The position numbers and the translations under genes were made by a program. This document shows, piece after piece, positions 25,561-34,564 of a stretch of 39,850 nucleotides of DNA. The notes under the pieces were generated by a model. It was not told where the DNA came from. It saw nothing but the letters and a program-made list of their open reading frames with translations, and ran no database searches. The DNA is from CAZTJA01 sp964613745 (GTDB lineage Bacteria > Desulfobacterota > Desulfomonilia > Desulfomonilales > Desulfomonilaceae): assembly GCA_964613745.1 (NCBI GenBank), contig CAZTJA010000016.1, positions 1 through 39,850 on the forward strand. The letters run 5' to 3'. Position 1 is the first letter of the stretch; the number at the start of each line of letters is the position of its first letter.

Positions 25561-27006
25561 CTATTTGGGGGCTCTCGCTGCAAGTACCTCGTCGAGCAGC
25601 TGGTTTATGAGGGTAGGATTTCCTTTTCCTTTGGTCACCTTCATGACCTGTCCCACAAAGAATCCTCGGATTTTGGTTTTCCCAGAGAAAAACTTTTCCA
25701 ATTCGCCCGCGTTATCATCCAAAACTCTATTAATGACGGACAGTAATTCCGACGTATCAGACACTTGGACGAGACCTTTTTCGTCGATAACGGTCTTAGG
25801 GTCTTTACCTGAGATAAACATTTCTTCGAAGACGGTTTTCGCTATTTTCCCGGAAATCGTACCATTGTCTATTAGGATCAGAAGGTCAGCCAAATTCTGA
25901 GGTGAAACGGGGCAGCATGTAATATCAGCTTCGTCGGACACCTTCAAAAAACGCATCAGTTCCGTCATGATCCAATTGCTTACAGCCTTCGGGCTATCAA
26001 AGAGATTAACAGTAGATTCAAAATATTCAGCTAAGTCCCGTGAGGAAGTCAAAACACCGGCATCATAGGGAGGAATACCGAATTGTGAAACAAATCGATC
26101 TCTTTTGGCGTTTGGTAATTCGGGCATTTGGGAACGCAACTTTTCGATCAAGCCGGTTTCTACTCGCAGAGGCAAAAGATCCGGATCCGGGAAGTACCGA
26201 TAATCGTGAGCCTGTTCTTTACTCCTCATCGGGGATGTCGTTCCGGAAGATGGGTCAAACAATAAAGTTTCCTGCACAATTCTCCCACCGTCCTGCAGTA
26301 CGGCAGATTGTCGCTCGATTTCATAGTGCAAAGCACGTTGCACGTTTCGGAAAGAGTTCATGTTCTTCAGTTCTGTCTTTACACCTAATTTTGTCTCTCC
26401 TTTAGGTCTAAGTGAAACGTTCGCGTCACAGCGGAAACTACCTTCTTCCATATTTCCATCACAAATTCTCAAGTAGACCAAAACGGATCTTAGTGCCCGC
26501 AGGTAATCGCCCGCTTCTTCAGGGGTTCTGATATCCGGTTCCGAGACTATTTCAATTAAAGGAACTCCGGTCCTGTTAAGATCCACGTAAGAAACAGGTC
26601 GGTATTCATCATGAATGAGTTTGCCGGCGTCTTCTTCCATGTGAATGCGAGTAATTCCGATTCTTCGCGTCTCTGCACCTTGTTCGATATTTATCCAGCC
26701 GTGTTCTGCCACGGGAAGCTCATACTGTGATATTTGATAATTCTTAGGCAAGTCGGGATAATAATAATTTTTTCGGGCAAACCTACTAACCTCGTTTATA
26801 CGACAATTACAGGCCAGCGCCATTTTTACGGTGAACTCTAAAGCTTTGCGATTGAGTACCGGAAGCACCCCCGGCATACCCTGACAGACAGGACATGTGT
26901 GTGAATTGGGTTCGGCTCCGAACTTTGTTGTACAAGAACAAAATGCTTTTGATTCAGTCAGTAACTGAGCATGGACTTCCAGTCCTATTACGGCTTCGTA
27001 TTCCAT
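25561..27006 (-). CDS. gatB: Asp-tRNA(Asn)/Glu-tRNA(Gln) amidotransferase subunit B
   Basis: This 481-residue GatB activates the misacylated Asp- or Glu-tRNA by phosphorylation for amidation. IGLEVHAQLLTESKAFCSC, the zinc site CSC...CPVCQ, GMPGVLPVLNRKALE, ITRIHMEEDAGKLIHD, DLNRTGVPLIEIVSEPDI and PDLPKNYQISQYE are diagnostic. The C-terminal YqeY-like tail domain is complete. AAGGAG precedes the ATG and overlaps the gatA stop, 9 bases away, so translation is likely coupled. Its presence means that Gln-tRNA(Gln), Asn-tRNA(Asn), or both, are made by the indirect route. Confidence 0.97.
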   Translation of the reverse strand: MEYEAVIGLEVHAQLLTESKAFCSCTTKFGAEPNSHTCPVCQGMPGVLPVLNRKALEFTVKMALACNCRINEVSRFARKNYYYPDLPKNYQISQYELPVAEHGWINIEQGAETRRIGITRIHMEEDAGKLIHDEYRPVSYVDLNRTGVPLIEIVSEPDIRTPEEAGDYLRALRSVLVYLRICDGNMEEGSFRCDANVSLRPKGETKLGVKTELKNMNSFRNVQRALHYEIERQSAVLQDGGRIVQETLLFDPSSGTTSPMRSKEQAHDYRYFPDPDLLPLRVETGLIEKLRSQMPELPNAKRDRFVSQFGIPPYDAGVLTSSRDLAEYFESTVNLFDSPKAVSNWIMTELMRFLKVSDEADITCCPVSPQNLADLLILIDNGTISGKIAKTVFEEMFISGKDPKTVIDEKGLVQVSDTSELLSVINRVLDDNAGELEKFFSGKTKIRGFFVGQVMKVTKGKGNPTLINQLLDEVLAARAPK

Positions 27007-27014
27007 CTTGCTCC

Positions 27015-28475
27015 TTACAATTCGGGTCTTTTGGTATGGTAGTCTGTGGCGTCCTGAAAGGCCGATGACAGATGGACAAGTTTTCCTTCCTCAAAATGGG
27101 AGGCGATCAGTTGCAATCCTATCGGTAGACCTTCCGCAGAGAAGCCGGCCGGTAGAGAAATTCCAGGGAGGCCGGCCATATTGACTGGAATCGTAAATAC
27201 GTCCGTTAGGTACATCTGCATTGGATCATTCATCTTTTCGCCGATTTTAAAAGCAGGCGAGGGCGCAGTTGGGCAAAAAACCGCATCACATTTTGTGAAT
27301 GCTTCTTTAAAATCACGTGTGATCAGTGTTCGTATTTTCGCCGCTTTCACGTAGTAGGCGTCGTAGTAACCTGAAGATAATGCATACGTTCCAAGCATGA
27401 TTCGTCTCTTTACTTCTTGGCCGAATCCTTCTGAACGTGTCTTGCAGTACATATCGATCATGCCGTCGTAATTTTTAGCCCTGTGCCCATATTTTACTCC
27501 ATCGTACCGGGCAAGATTTGAGGATGCTTCGCTCGGTGCAATTACGTAATAAGCTGCTATTCCATAATCGACGTGAGGAAGGGACAATTCTATAAACTTT
27601 GCTCCAAGATCTTCGTAGACGCGTTTGGCATCAGCAATTGCATTCTCGACATCGCTGTTTTCTACTTTGCCAAGAAATTCCCGTGGTAAACCCAGCGTCA
27701 TACCTTTGACGCTTTTGTGGAGAAATGTGGTGAAATCAGGGTAGTCCCTTGGAACCGATGTTGAATCGAGGTGGTCATGTCCACAAATTAAGTTCAGCAT
27801 GAGAGCGATATCAACAACATCATGAGCAATAGGTCCTATCTGGTCTAAGCTGGAAGCATAGGCTACCAATCCATAGCGTGATACGGCTCCATAGGTTGGT
27901 TTAATTCCTGTTACACCACAGAAGGAAGCAGGTAAGCGAATCGAGCCGCCGGTATCCGAACCGAGGGAGACAACGGCTTCACCGGCAGCTACTGCCGCAA
28001 CCGAACCTCCGCTGGATCCACCCGGAATTCTGTCGGTATCCCAGGGATTGTGTGTCGGACCCCAAAATGAGGTCTCCGTGGAAGAACCCATGGCAAATTC
28101 GTCCATGTTGGCACTTCCCAGAATGACCATGCCCTGTTGCTTAAGGAGACTGACAATGGTGGCGTCATAGGGAGGTCTAAAATTCCGCAAGATGCCTGAA
28201 CCGCATGTGGTAAGCTTATCTTTGAGGCACATGTTGTCCTTGATGGCAATCGGAATCCCCGTTAAAGGACCGGCTTTGCCGTCCTGAATGAGTTTATCGG
28301 CTTCAGATGCCATGCCAAGAGCAGCCTCTTTATCTAAGGTAACGAATGATTTTATTTTGTCTTCAACTGAATCAATTCGCGCAATTACGGATTCAGTGAT
28401 TTCTGTAGAGGTCATCTGCTTTGAATGCATGAGCTTGGATAATTGAGCTGCCGTTAATTCGAATGGAGCGGACAT
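27015..28475 (-). CDS. gatA: Asp-tRNA(Asn)/Glu-tRNA(Gln) amidotransferase subunit A
   Basis: This 486-residue amidase-signature enzyme releases ammonia from glutamine or asparagine for transfer by GatB. The Ser-cisSer-Lys triad is visible: Lys79 (GIPIAIKDN), Ser154 (PGGSSGGSVAAVAAG) and Ser178 (GSDTGGSIRLPASFCG). GVTGIKPTYGAVSRYGLVAYASSLDQ and CDAVFCPTAPSPAF are further hallmarks. ATGAGGT lies just before the ATG. It is the middle gene of the gatC-gatA-gatB operon. Confidence 0.97.
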   Translation of the reverse strand: MSAPFELTAAQLSKLMHSKQMTSTEITESVIARIDSVEDKIKSFVTLDKEAALGMASEADKLIQDGKAGPLTGIPIAIKDNMCLKDKLTTCGSGILRNFRPPYDATIVSLLKQQGMVILGSANMDEFAMGSSTETSFWGPTHNPWDTDRIPGGSSGGSVAAVAAGEAVVSLGSDTGGSIRLPASFCGVTGIKPTYGAVSRYGLVAYASSLDQIGPIAHDVVDIALMLNLICGHDHLDSTSVPRDYPDFTTFLHKSVKGMTLGLPREFLGKVENSDVENAIADAKRVYEDLGAKFIELSLPHVDYGIAAYYVIAPSEASSNLARYDGVKYGHRAKNYDGMIDMYCKTRSEGFGQEVKRRIMLGTYALSSGYYDAYYVKAAKIRTLITRDFKEAFTKCDAVFCPTAPSPAFKIGEKMNDPMQMYLTDVFTIPVNMAGLPGISLPAGFSAEGLPIGLQLIASHFEEGKLVHLSSAFQDATDYHTKRPEL

Positions 28476-28522
28476 ATATACCTCATCTCAACATGAATGC
28501 GACAAACCATGATTCTTCTGAC

Positions 28523-28810
28523 TTACTCAATGATCTTAGGAACGCGAAATGCCGACTCTTTGGTATCGGGCGCGTTGGCCAATGCGGCTTCTATGGACAA
28601 AGACGGAAATATAACGTCATCCCGCAACGGGGTGTAGAGCTCAACTGGTCCTGCCATGGGTTCCACTTCATCGGTAGAGACTTCCGACAGCTTGTCCATA
28701 TATTCCAGAATGTTTTCGAGCTGCCCTTGAAACAGAAGTTTTTCCTCTTCATCCAAGGCCAAACGTCCTAGTACTGCAACGTAATCAACTTGCTCTAACG
28801 TGATTTTCAT
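28523..28810 (-). CDS. gatC: Asp-tRNA(Asn)/Glu-tRNA(Gln) amidotransferase subunit C
   Basis: This 95-residue GatC stabilises GatA on GatB. VDYVAVLGRLALDEEEKLLF, LENILEYMDKLSEVSTDEVEP and LRDDVIFPSL match the family along its whole length. It is the first gene of the operon, 47 bases ahead of gatA. A small stem, TCCGT-CTAAA-ACGGA, lies in the leader about 25 bases before the ATG; its meaning is unknown. Confidence 0.93.
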   Translation of the reverse strand: MKITLEQVDYVAVLGRLALDEEEKLLFQGQLENILEYMDKLSEVSTDEVEPMAGPVELYTPLRDDVIFPSLSIEAALANAPDTKESAFRVPKIIE

Positions 28811-28925
28811 ATCTTTTACCGTTTATGTATCAGTCCGTTTTAGACGGAATTTGCGGCTGAGTGCACTGTATTAACTACGATACGCAAATGCAAAACATCA
28901 AACCTAACTCCGCCGTAAGCCGGTG

Positions 28926-30830
28926 TCAATGTTCTGGTTTGCTTTCTTCTTGAGGTAACAAGTTGCGAAAAGTCAAATGTTTGTGAAATAAGCTCTTAAA
29001 CTTATCTGAAGGGGTCATTAGCTTATGAAGCGTGTCCCGATCAAGAGGTCCCGCACCAGTCCTGCTGGAAATCTGAAGGGGTTCACCTGATGTGCTGACA
29101 AAAGCACTCCAAATGAAGCTGTGTCCGGGAATTTGTAGTTCAGGTTTCCAAATCGGCAAAAACTCTTTTTTTTCCAGGCTGAATCGACCTTCGCCCAAGC
29201 CGAGCGATTTGGGATTACCGTGGCAATCATGGCAAAGGCGACCTTTGGCGGATATCGTGTGAGGTGCATACGGATTAACAATCAAAGATTTGGCCCCTGA
29301 ACCTGAAATCGGTATTTCTCTATCAATAATGAGGGCGGAATCGACTCCTACGTGCGACACCGCATACTGGAACATAGGACGCAAGACGGCAACTTTTCCC
29401 TTGTGGTCAAGACCCAATGGTGGCCGTGACCAATTACGTTCTGTGTAGCCCCTAAACCACGCACCTGCCCGGACTTCTCCCGTTAACCAATCGAACATAT
29501 TAGGTGAGTCCCACTTTTCTTCGGGCAGCTGTTCTATCGGACCATTTTTCGGCTCGATTAATTCCGCATAGCTTCCAATATTTCTTTGCAATAGCTTCTG
29601 TATCTGCGGATCATTCTGAGAGGCTGTGATGGACCACTTCCAATAATCGGCACGTTCTTCGAGCATTAAATGTAAACCATAATCTTGAAAGGACCATGCC
29701 GCATGACAAGAAGAACACTTTACTTTTGCTTTGTGGTTTTCAACGGAATGGGGAATTATGGCGTCAGAATATTTGGGTATTCTCCTCTGTATCTGTTTTA
29801 ACAACACAAATTCATTTTTTTCGTCGGTTAATACTGCAGGATGATTACCATGAATATGACAAGATTCGCACGATATGGTCACTCCGGGATACTGACTTTG
29901 CGGCTCTTCGCCCGAACCGTGTATTTCACTCACTAAATGGCAATCGGTACACTTCATTCCAGCTCTGAAATGAACGTCGCCTATTAACCTATGTTGTTCC
30001 GAACCATATATCGTTTCTGCCTGCCTTCCTTTCCGAAATGGAGATCTGAACCCTCTTTCATAATCTTTTTCGAACAGACCTACATAATCGGCACCGACAT
30101 GGTTCGAGTTGTGGCATTTGATGCAAGGAGTGATGCCAAGATCCTTGACTATCATGTGGCGGGATGTGTTTCGGTTTGAATAAGGGACGTGACAGGCTGA
30201 GCACCCTGAATTCCTTTTTTCACCTATACGATCGGATCCCGTTGTGTTCAGATGACAACGCAAACAGGAGCGGCGAAGCAAATCATCGCCTAAAGACTTG
30301 GATTCACTAAGTTCCGGTGTCAGTTTGATGTTTCCGATCTCAGAAGTTCCATAACTTGGCTCAGGTGAGAGTTGGGAGCCAAATGCATACCTAACGTGAC
30401 CTATCATTCGGGTATTGAGTGCCATGGGAGAAATTTTGACCTTCGAAGCTTCAGCCGGATGGCACGACCCACACGTGGTTTCAACTGTCCTAAGATCGCC
30501 GGGATTCTTAATGAGACCGGAATGCGCTTCATTCTTGTCGGTGGTTTCCGAGTTTCCCTTATGGCACTTTGTGCACTCGAAAGCATGAGACGCATCCATA
30601 GTGCCGTGTTCCTCGTGACAAGACATGCAACTTCCGGAATTCCTGCACTTTATTGTGGCGGGCAATTCAGGTAAGCCCCACCATTCGGGATAGAGTGCCG
30701 GTTCTGCATCCTCCTGGTTTACTCCTGGATAGACTTTAAGCAGCTCTGCCGTGAGCTCACATGGGGAAAAACAGACATAGAGGATGAACCCGAAAAAGGC
30801 GATTGGATACCGGAGTGCCTTGTTAGTCAT
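28926..30830 (-). CDS. Periplasmic decaheme c-type cytochrome
   Basis: This 634-residue protein has an N-terminal signal (about 8-28) and ten CxxCH heme sites, at residues 68, 86, 120, 189, 210, 236, 294, 321, 372 and 533. The first nine are in the N-terminal 380 residues, the tenth far downstream in RLCHDCHGNPKSLGLGEG, leaving a heme-poor stretch of about 155 residues that may form a separate domain. The EEHGTMDASHAFECTKCHKG opening is like multiheme nitrite/tetrathionate-type or extracellular electron-transfer cytochromes, but I cannot assign a named family. It should carry electrons in the periplasm. The stop of the next upstream gene lies 9 bases before its ATG, suggesting an operon. Confidence 0.85.
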   Translation of the reverse strand: MTNKALRYPIAFFGFILYVCFSPCELTAELLKVYPGVNQEDAEPALYPEWWGLPELPATIKCRNSGSCMSCHEEHGTMDASHAFECTKCHKGNSETTDKNEAHSGLIKNPGDLRTVETTCGSCHPAEASKVKISPMALNTRMIGHVRYAFGSQLSPEPSYGTSEIGNIKLTPELSESKSLGDDLLRRSCLRCHLNTTGSDRIGEKRNSGCSACHVPYSNRNTSRHMIVKDLGITPCIKCHNSNHVGADYVGLFEKDYERGFRSPFRKGRQAETIYGSEQHRLIGDVHFRAGMKCTDCHLVSEIHGSGEEPQSQYPGVTISCESCHIHGNHPAVLTDEKNEFVLLKQIQRRIPKYSDAIIPHSVENHKAKVKCSSCHAAWSFQDYGLHLMLEERADYWKWSITASQNDPQIQKLLQRNIGSYAELIEPKNGPIEQLPEEKWDSPNMFDWLTGEVRAGAWFRGYTERNWSRPPLGLDHKGKVAVLRPMFQYAVSHVGVDSALIIDREIPISGSGAKSLIVNPYAPHTISAKGRLCHDCHGNPKSLGLGEGRFSLEKKEFLPIWKPELQIPGHSFIWSAFVSTSGEPLQISSRTGAGPLDRDTLHKLMTPSDKFKSLFHKHLTFRNLLPQEESKPEH

Positions 30831-30839
30831 GCCGTCTCA

Positions 30840-31433
30840 TTAACGAAGTTGCCTGAGTATCTGTTCCAGTTGTGCTGTAGGCAGCTTTCCACCTGATGGG
30901 TTTGATCTTGCGAAGTTGACGAGAACCTGTTCAATTGCTTGTGCCGCTGCTTGGAATTGTGGATGTTGAGGCATAACCCCATTAGCGGCGAGTATTTGTC
31001 CGGCTGCTTCAATCTCCTTTCCCGGAACTAGATTGAGGGGATTGGGCCAATTGAAACCGGATTGAACGGGAGCCGGTGCGGGTCTGGGCTTTGCAGCCGG
31101 AACAGGCCTATCCTGCGGAGGTTGCACTGCTCGCGGTTGCGGAGGAGGAGCCGGCTGGGGATTCTGAGGTGCCGGTTCAGCAACACGTTCACGAGGTTCC
31201 GGTTTTGGCGGAAGCGCTTCTCTGCTTGGTTTAGCCTGACAATGGTCGGAATTTCTAAAACATTTTAAAATACATTGATCCGTATAATATTCATCGAGTC
31301 CTTGACTTCTACAGCATTCTCGACACTGATCCCTGGTCTGTTCACCAAAGCAAATCGAACCACTCGCTGAAAATGCTATGCATAACATCAAAGCCAAGCA
31401 CGTCCACTTTCTTATACTTAGTAACTTAAACAT
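30840..31433 (-). CDS. Exported Cys- and Pro-rich protein upstream of decaheme cytochrome
   Basis: Start at ATG 31433, with GGAGGAG 4 bases upstream, gives 197 residues; an ATG 21 bases earlier is less likely. A signal peptide (about 10-30) is followed by a compact Cys cluster (C37, C40, C41, C54, C58, C65), a long Pro/Ala/Gln spacer (70-125), and a helical C-terminal domain rich in Gln/Ala. No CxxCH is present, so the cysteines are not heme sites; they could form disulfides or bind metal. The unit resembles no family I know. The gene probably forms an operon with the cytochrome, so a role as its partner or anchor is possible. Confidence 0.65.
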   Translation of the reverse strand: MFKLLSIRKWTCLALMLCIAFSASGSICFGEQTRDQCRECCRSQGLDEYYTDQCILKCFRNSDHCQAKPSREALPPKPEPRERVAEPAPQNPQPAPPPQPRAVQPPQDRPVPAAKPRPAPAPVQSGFNWPNPLNLVPGKEIEAAGQILAANGVMPQHPQFQAAAQAIEQVLVNFARSNPSGGKLPTAQLEQILRQLR

Positions 31434-31623
31434 TGAGCTCCTCCACGCCGGCATTGGCTAGCTTTGTTCGGCTTCTTTCAATTGGGATCGATTCATTCTT
31501 ACACAAAAAATCCAACAGGTTATTAGCCTGAAATCAAAAATAAATCAACAAGTTAGTTTATGTATTTCAGTAAGAAAATGATTTTATTGGGAACATATCC
31601 TAATCTGAGCAGTATCAGAAAGT

Positions 31624-32184
31624 TTAATCCCGACCTTTAAGAACAGTACACTCTTTTGCATCGGCCGCAAAAGCAAGATGCTGCTTCCATCCGCTTATTG
31701 GACGGGTCTCCGAAGTTAGTGATTTTACAAATTCCGCGTCGATGTCATCCCACACATAGACGGTAAACGTGAAAAACTTGTCATGAACCCGATACAGGCT
31801 TAATGACCATTGATCGGTTACGGTGTCTCTGCAAAGCCTAGCATACCGAGCTTCCGGATCTTTGTTGACCAGATCAATGGCTTTTGCCTTTATCTTTCCG
31901 ACGTATCCCGAATGGTCGTGCCGTTTAAAATTCGTTTCGACCTTTTCCGTTGCGATTACATCCTTCTTGCTGTCTGGGTTCGCCGAGCTTTGGCTTGATT
32001 CCAAACGGTTACCGGATGCAATGGCCTTAGTGGACTTTTCTAGGTCAGCTTTTTCTTCGGCCTTCGGTGGAGTTACTTCAGTGGACTTCGTATCTTTTAT
32101 GAAGGGCACACATGAGACTGTGACCCAAAAGGAAAAGGCAATCAAGACCAGACTTCGTGAAATTGCGTGTCTCAGGTATTTCAA
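31624..32184 (-). CDS. Predicted lipoprotein, uncharacterised
   Basis: This 186-residue protein starts at a TTG (an in-frame TAA lies three codons upstream, and no ATG or GTG is available). LVLIAFSFWVTVSC looks like a lipoprotein signal with Cys25 as the lipidated residue. Residues 30-85 are charged and low-complexity, a likely tether. Residues 90-180 form a mixed alpha/beta domain (ARLCRDTVTDQWSLSLYRVH, FFTFTVYVWDDIDAEFV). No known family was recognised. The preceding gap (32185-32317) and the following one (31434-31623) hold nothing clear. Confidence 0.55.
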   Translation of the reverse strand: MKYLRHAISRSLVLIAFSFWVTVSCVPFIKDTKSTEVTPPKAEEKADLEKSTKAIASGNRLESSQSSANPDSKKDVIATEKVETNFKRHDHSGYVGKIKAKAIDLVNKDPEARYARLCRDTVTDQWSLSLYRVHDKFFTFTVYVWDDIDAEFVKSLTSETRPISGWKQHLAFAADAKECTVLKGRD

Positions 32185-32317
32185 GCTTTCTTACTCGCGA
32201 AAAGAAATACTGTTCACGGGTAATACTTACCGGCTTAGATCCGTAAAATCAACGATCATGAAGTATGTGAGAACCAGCGCTGCGGAACGTGAATTCGCGC
32301 TCCGCAGCTATATTGGC

Positions 32318-32779
32318 TTAGGACTGAGTCGGGGTTTCCGTCTTATCGGATTGAGTCGGAGTAGATTCAGAGGTGGCCACCGGAGTCGGCAAAGTCTGTG
32401 TTGCAGGAGCCGGAACGTTTGACGTGGTAGAAGGTACGTGGAATCCAACTTTGGAAAAAACATTCAATATTAAATCTCCGATCCACTCGTTCGGTAGAAG
32501 TTTTTCCATAATCCATACCAGCACGAACACCACGGCCGCAACTATGCCGGCCACTATCAGAAATGAAACCAAAGCCATTAAAGCAAAAAGGATTAGCGCA
32601 AAAAATATCGGAAACAGAAAACCGTAAAGAAATCCTCTGCCTACCCTGACTGCAAGATTCTGGTCCTCTTCTCGTCCGAGAATGTCATCAAAAATTCGAA
32701 CATAGTAGTTCTTGTTGTAAAAGCTCAAAACTGCACTGAGTAAACCCAGAAAAATCATGCCTATGAGTTCTAGGATCAT
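32318..32779 (-). CDS. Small membrane protein, uncharacterised
   Basis: This 153-residue protein has an N-terminal hydrophobic segment (1-20), a soluble loop with NKNYYVRIFDDILGREEDQN, then one or two long hydrophobic segments (about 52-92). The C-terminal 40 residues are Thr/Pro/Ser-rich (TPVATSESTPTQSDKTETP), probably disordered. GGAGGAG precedes the ATG. No family was recognised. It lies 100 bases downstream of ffh on the same strand and may share its transcript. Confidence 0.6.
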   Translation of the reverse strand: MILELIGMIFLGLLSAVLSFYNKNYYVRIFDDILGREEDQNLAVRVGRGFLYGFLFPIFFALILFALMALVSFLIVAGIVAAVVFVLVWIMEKLLPNEWIGDLILNVFSKVGFHVPSTTSNVPAPATQTLPTPVATSESTPTQSDKTETPTQS

Positions 32780-32879
32780 TCTGTCTCCTCCATAGTTATT
32801 TGAATTCCGTTCCGAACCTTTTCAATCAACCGCATAACAATCGCAATTCTATTTCTATATAGTCAAATACGATTTTCGT

Positions 32880-34412
32880 CTACTTTTTCTTACCCTTTTT
32901 TCTTGCCTGTTTGGCCAATTTATTCTTTTTTCTTTGTTTCTCTAACGTCTTTTTGGTGGTTATTTTTCCCTTTTTGGCTTCGGGCATACCGAAGGGGTTC
33001 ATGCCGCCGACAGGTGATTCCGGCATTCCGAGATCCGGCATTCCACCTGAAAGCATTTTCTTAATTCCTTTTAATCCCTTCCAACGTCCCCGGAGTTTGC
33101 CTCCACCCATAGCAGACATGAGATCACGCATGTCTTTGAATTTACCAAGAAGTTCCTTGACTTCCGATTCTTTTCTACCGGAACCTTTAGCAATTCGCGA
33201 TATTCGGCTATCGCTGATGAGGTCGGGTGTCTTGCGCTCCTTTGGTGTCATTGAGTTGATTATCGATTCTATTCTGACTAACTCGTAATCATCCACCTTT
33301 GCTTGAGCGGGAATACCTCCAGGGAAGAAAGGGAGTTTTTCCATAAGATCCTGGAGCGGCCCCATTTTTTTAATTGAACGAATTTGATTAAGAAAATCGT
33401 CGAAGCCGAAATCGCCTTTTAGCATTCTCATGGCGTCTTCTTCGGCCTTCTTCTCGTCAACCACTTCCTCGAAATCTTTAACGAGGCCAACGACGTCGCC
33501 AAATCCCAGTATCCTTGATGCCAATCCCTCGGGCCGGAACTCCTCCAGGCGGTCCAGACCTTCTCCCATTCCTACAAACTTGATGGGAACACCGGTGGCC
33601 TGTTTTATGGAGATGGCAGCACCACCTCTGGCATCACCGTCGAGCTTGGTCAGGATAAAACCCGTGAGCCTTATACGTTCGTTGAACGATCGCGCAATCC
33701 CAACGGACTCTTGACCGATCATGGCATCACATACGAGAATCACGTTTTCAGGAGATGTGAATTCTTGAATCTGCCTCAATTCTTCCATCAACGGCTCATC
33801 TACCGTAAGTCGGCCGGCGGTGTCGAAGATGGCAGTATCGCATCCAATGTTTTGAGCGTGTTCGAGAGATTTACGGCAAATTTCAGGCGGATTTGCCCCC
33901 CCATCTTTAAACACGGGCACGTTTAAATCGGACCCGAGTTTCATTAACTGTTGCACGGCCGCCGGTCTATACACGTCACCAGCGACAAGCATCGGCCTGC
34001 GCCCTTTTTTGATAAGGTACTTCGCCAATTTGGCCGCAGTTGTGGTCTTTCCGGAACCCTGCAAGCCTACCATCATTATTGTGCTTACCGGTTTTGTCTT
34101 GAGACTTAGTGAAGCGTCTTCCGGACCCATTAAGCCGACTAATTCATCATGACATAATTTGATGAAATGATCTCCCGGTGAGACCTTCATGCTCTTGTCA
34201 CGGAATTTGACACTTACCTGAACAATTTCGCCAAGAGCTTTTTCTTTGACGCGCTCCAGAAATTGCCTGGTGACCTGAAACTCAACATCAGCTTCGAGGA
34301 GGGAAACACGAATCATGTGCAAGGCTTCGCCGAGGTTTTCCTCGGACAATGTCCGTTTACCCTGCAGGTATTGCCTTACGTCTCTGAAGCCTTTACTTAA
34401 AATTTCCAGCAC
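32880..34412 (-). CDS. ffh: Signal recognition particle protein Ffh
   Basis: This 510-residue SRP54 GTPase targets membrane proteins with 4.5S RNA and FtsY. The N domain (1-85) is followed by the G domain: GLQGSGKTTTAAKLAKYL (116-133), DTAGR and TKLDGDARGGAA. The Met-rich M domain starts about 330 and has the RNA-binding helix region RIAKGSGRKESEVKELL. The C-terminal tail is longer than usual, with GGMPDLGMPESPVGGMNPFGMP and a Lys-rich end. The start is GTG at 34412, with AGGAGG 8 bases upstream. It is divergent from the kdnB-like gene. Confidence 0.96.
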   Translation of the reverse strand: MLEILSKGFRDVRQYLQGKRTLSEENLGEALHMIRVSLLEADVEFQVTRQFLERVKEKALGEIVQVSVKFRDKSMKVSPGDHFIKLCHDELVGLMGPEDASLSLKTKPVSTIMMVGLQGSGKTTTAAKLAKYLIKKGRRPMLVAGDVYRPAAVQQLMKLGSDLNVPVFKDGGANPPEICRKSLEHAQNIGCDTAIFDTAGRLTVDEPLMEELRQIQEFTSPENVILVCDAMIGQESVGIARSFNERIRLTGFILTKLDGDARGGAAISIKQATGVPIKFVGMGEGLDRLEEFRPEGLASRILGFGDVVGLVKDFEEVVDEKKAEEDAMRMLKGDFGFDDFLNQIRSIKKMGPLQDLMEKLPFFPGGIPAQAKVDDYELVRIESIINSMTPKERKTPDLISDSRISRIAKGSGRKESEVKELLGKFKDMRDLMSAMGGGKLRGRWKGLKGIKKMLSGGMPDLGMPESPVGGMNPFGMPEAKKGKITTKKTLEKQRKKNKLAKQARKKGKKK

Positions 34413-34491
34413 CGGAAAAGCCTCCTGAACCTGTGGATTTTCCTTAAACTTCTTTCAATAGCATACTACATTTTCAAATGTAAGATCTTTC

Positions 34492-34520
34492 TTGCTCAAC
34501 AGCGTGAACTCTGTTATAAA
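34492..34520 (+). promoter_or_regulatory. Putative promoter of the Kdo8N/LPS-sugar operon
   Basis: TTGCTC (34492-34497) and TATAAA (34515-34520) are 17 bases apart; the -10 matches 5/6 and the -35 matches 3/6 positions. The first start codon is 44 bases downstream of the -10. Confidence 0.4.
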
Positions 34521-34564
34521 CTTGGCGCTTTGATTCTAGGGATCAGTGGGTAAAGGGTCAACTT

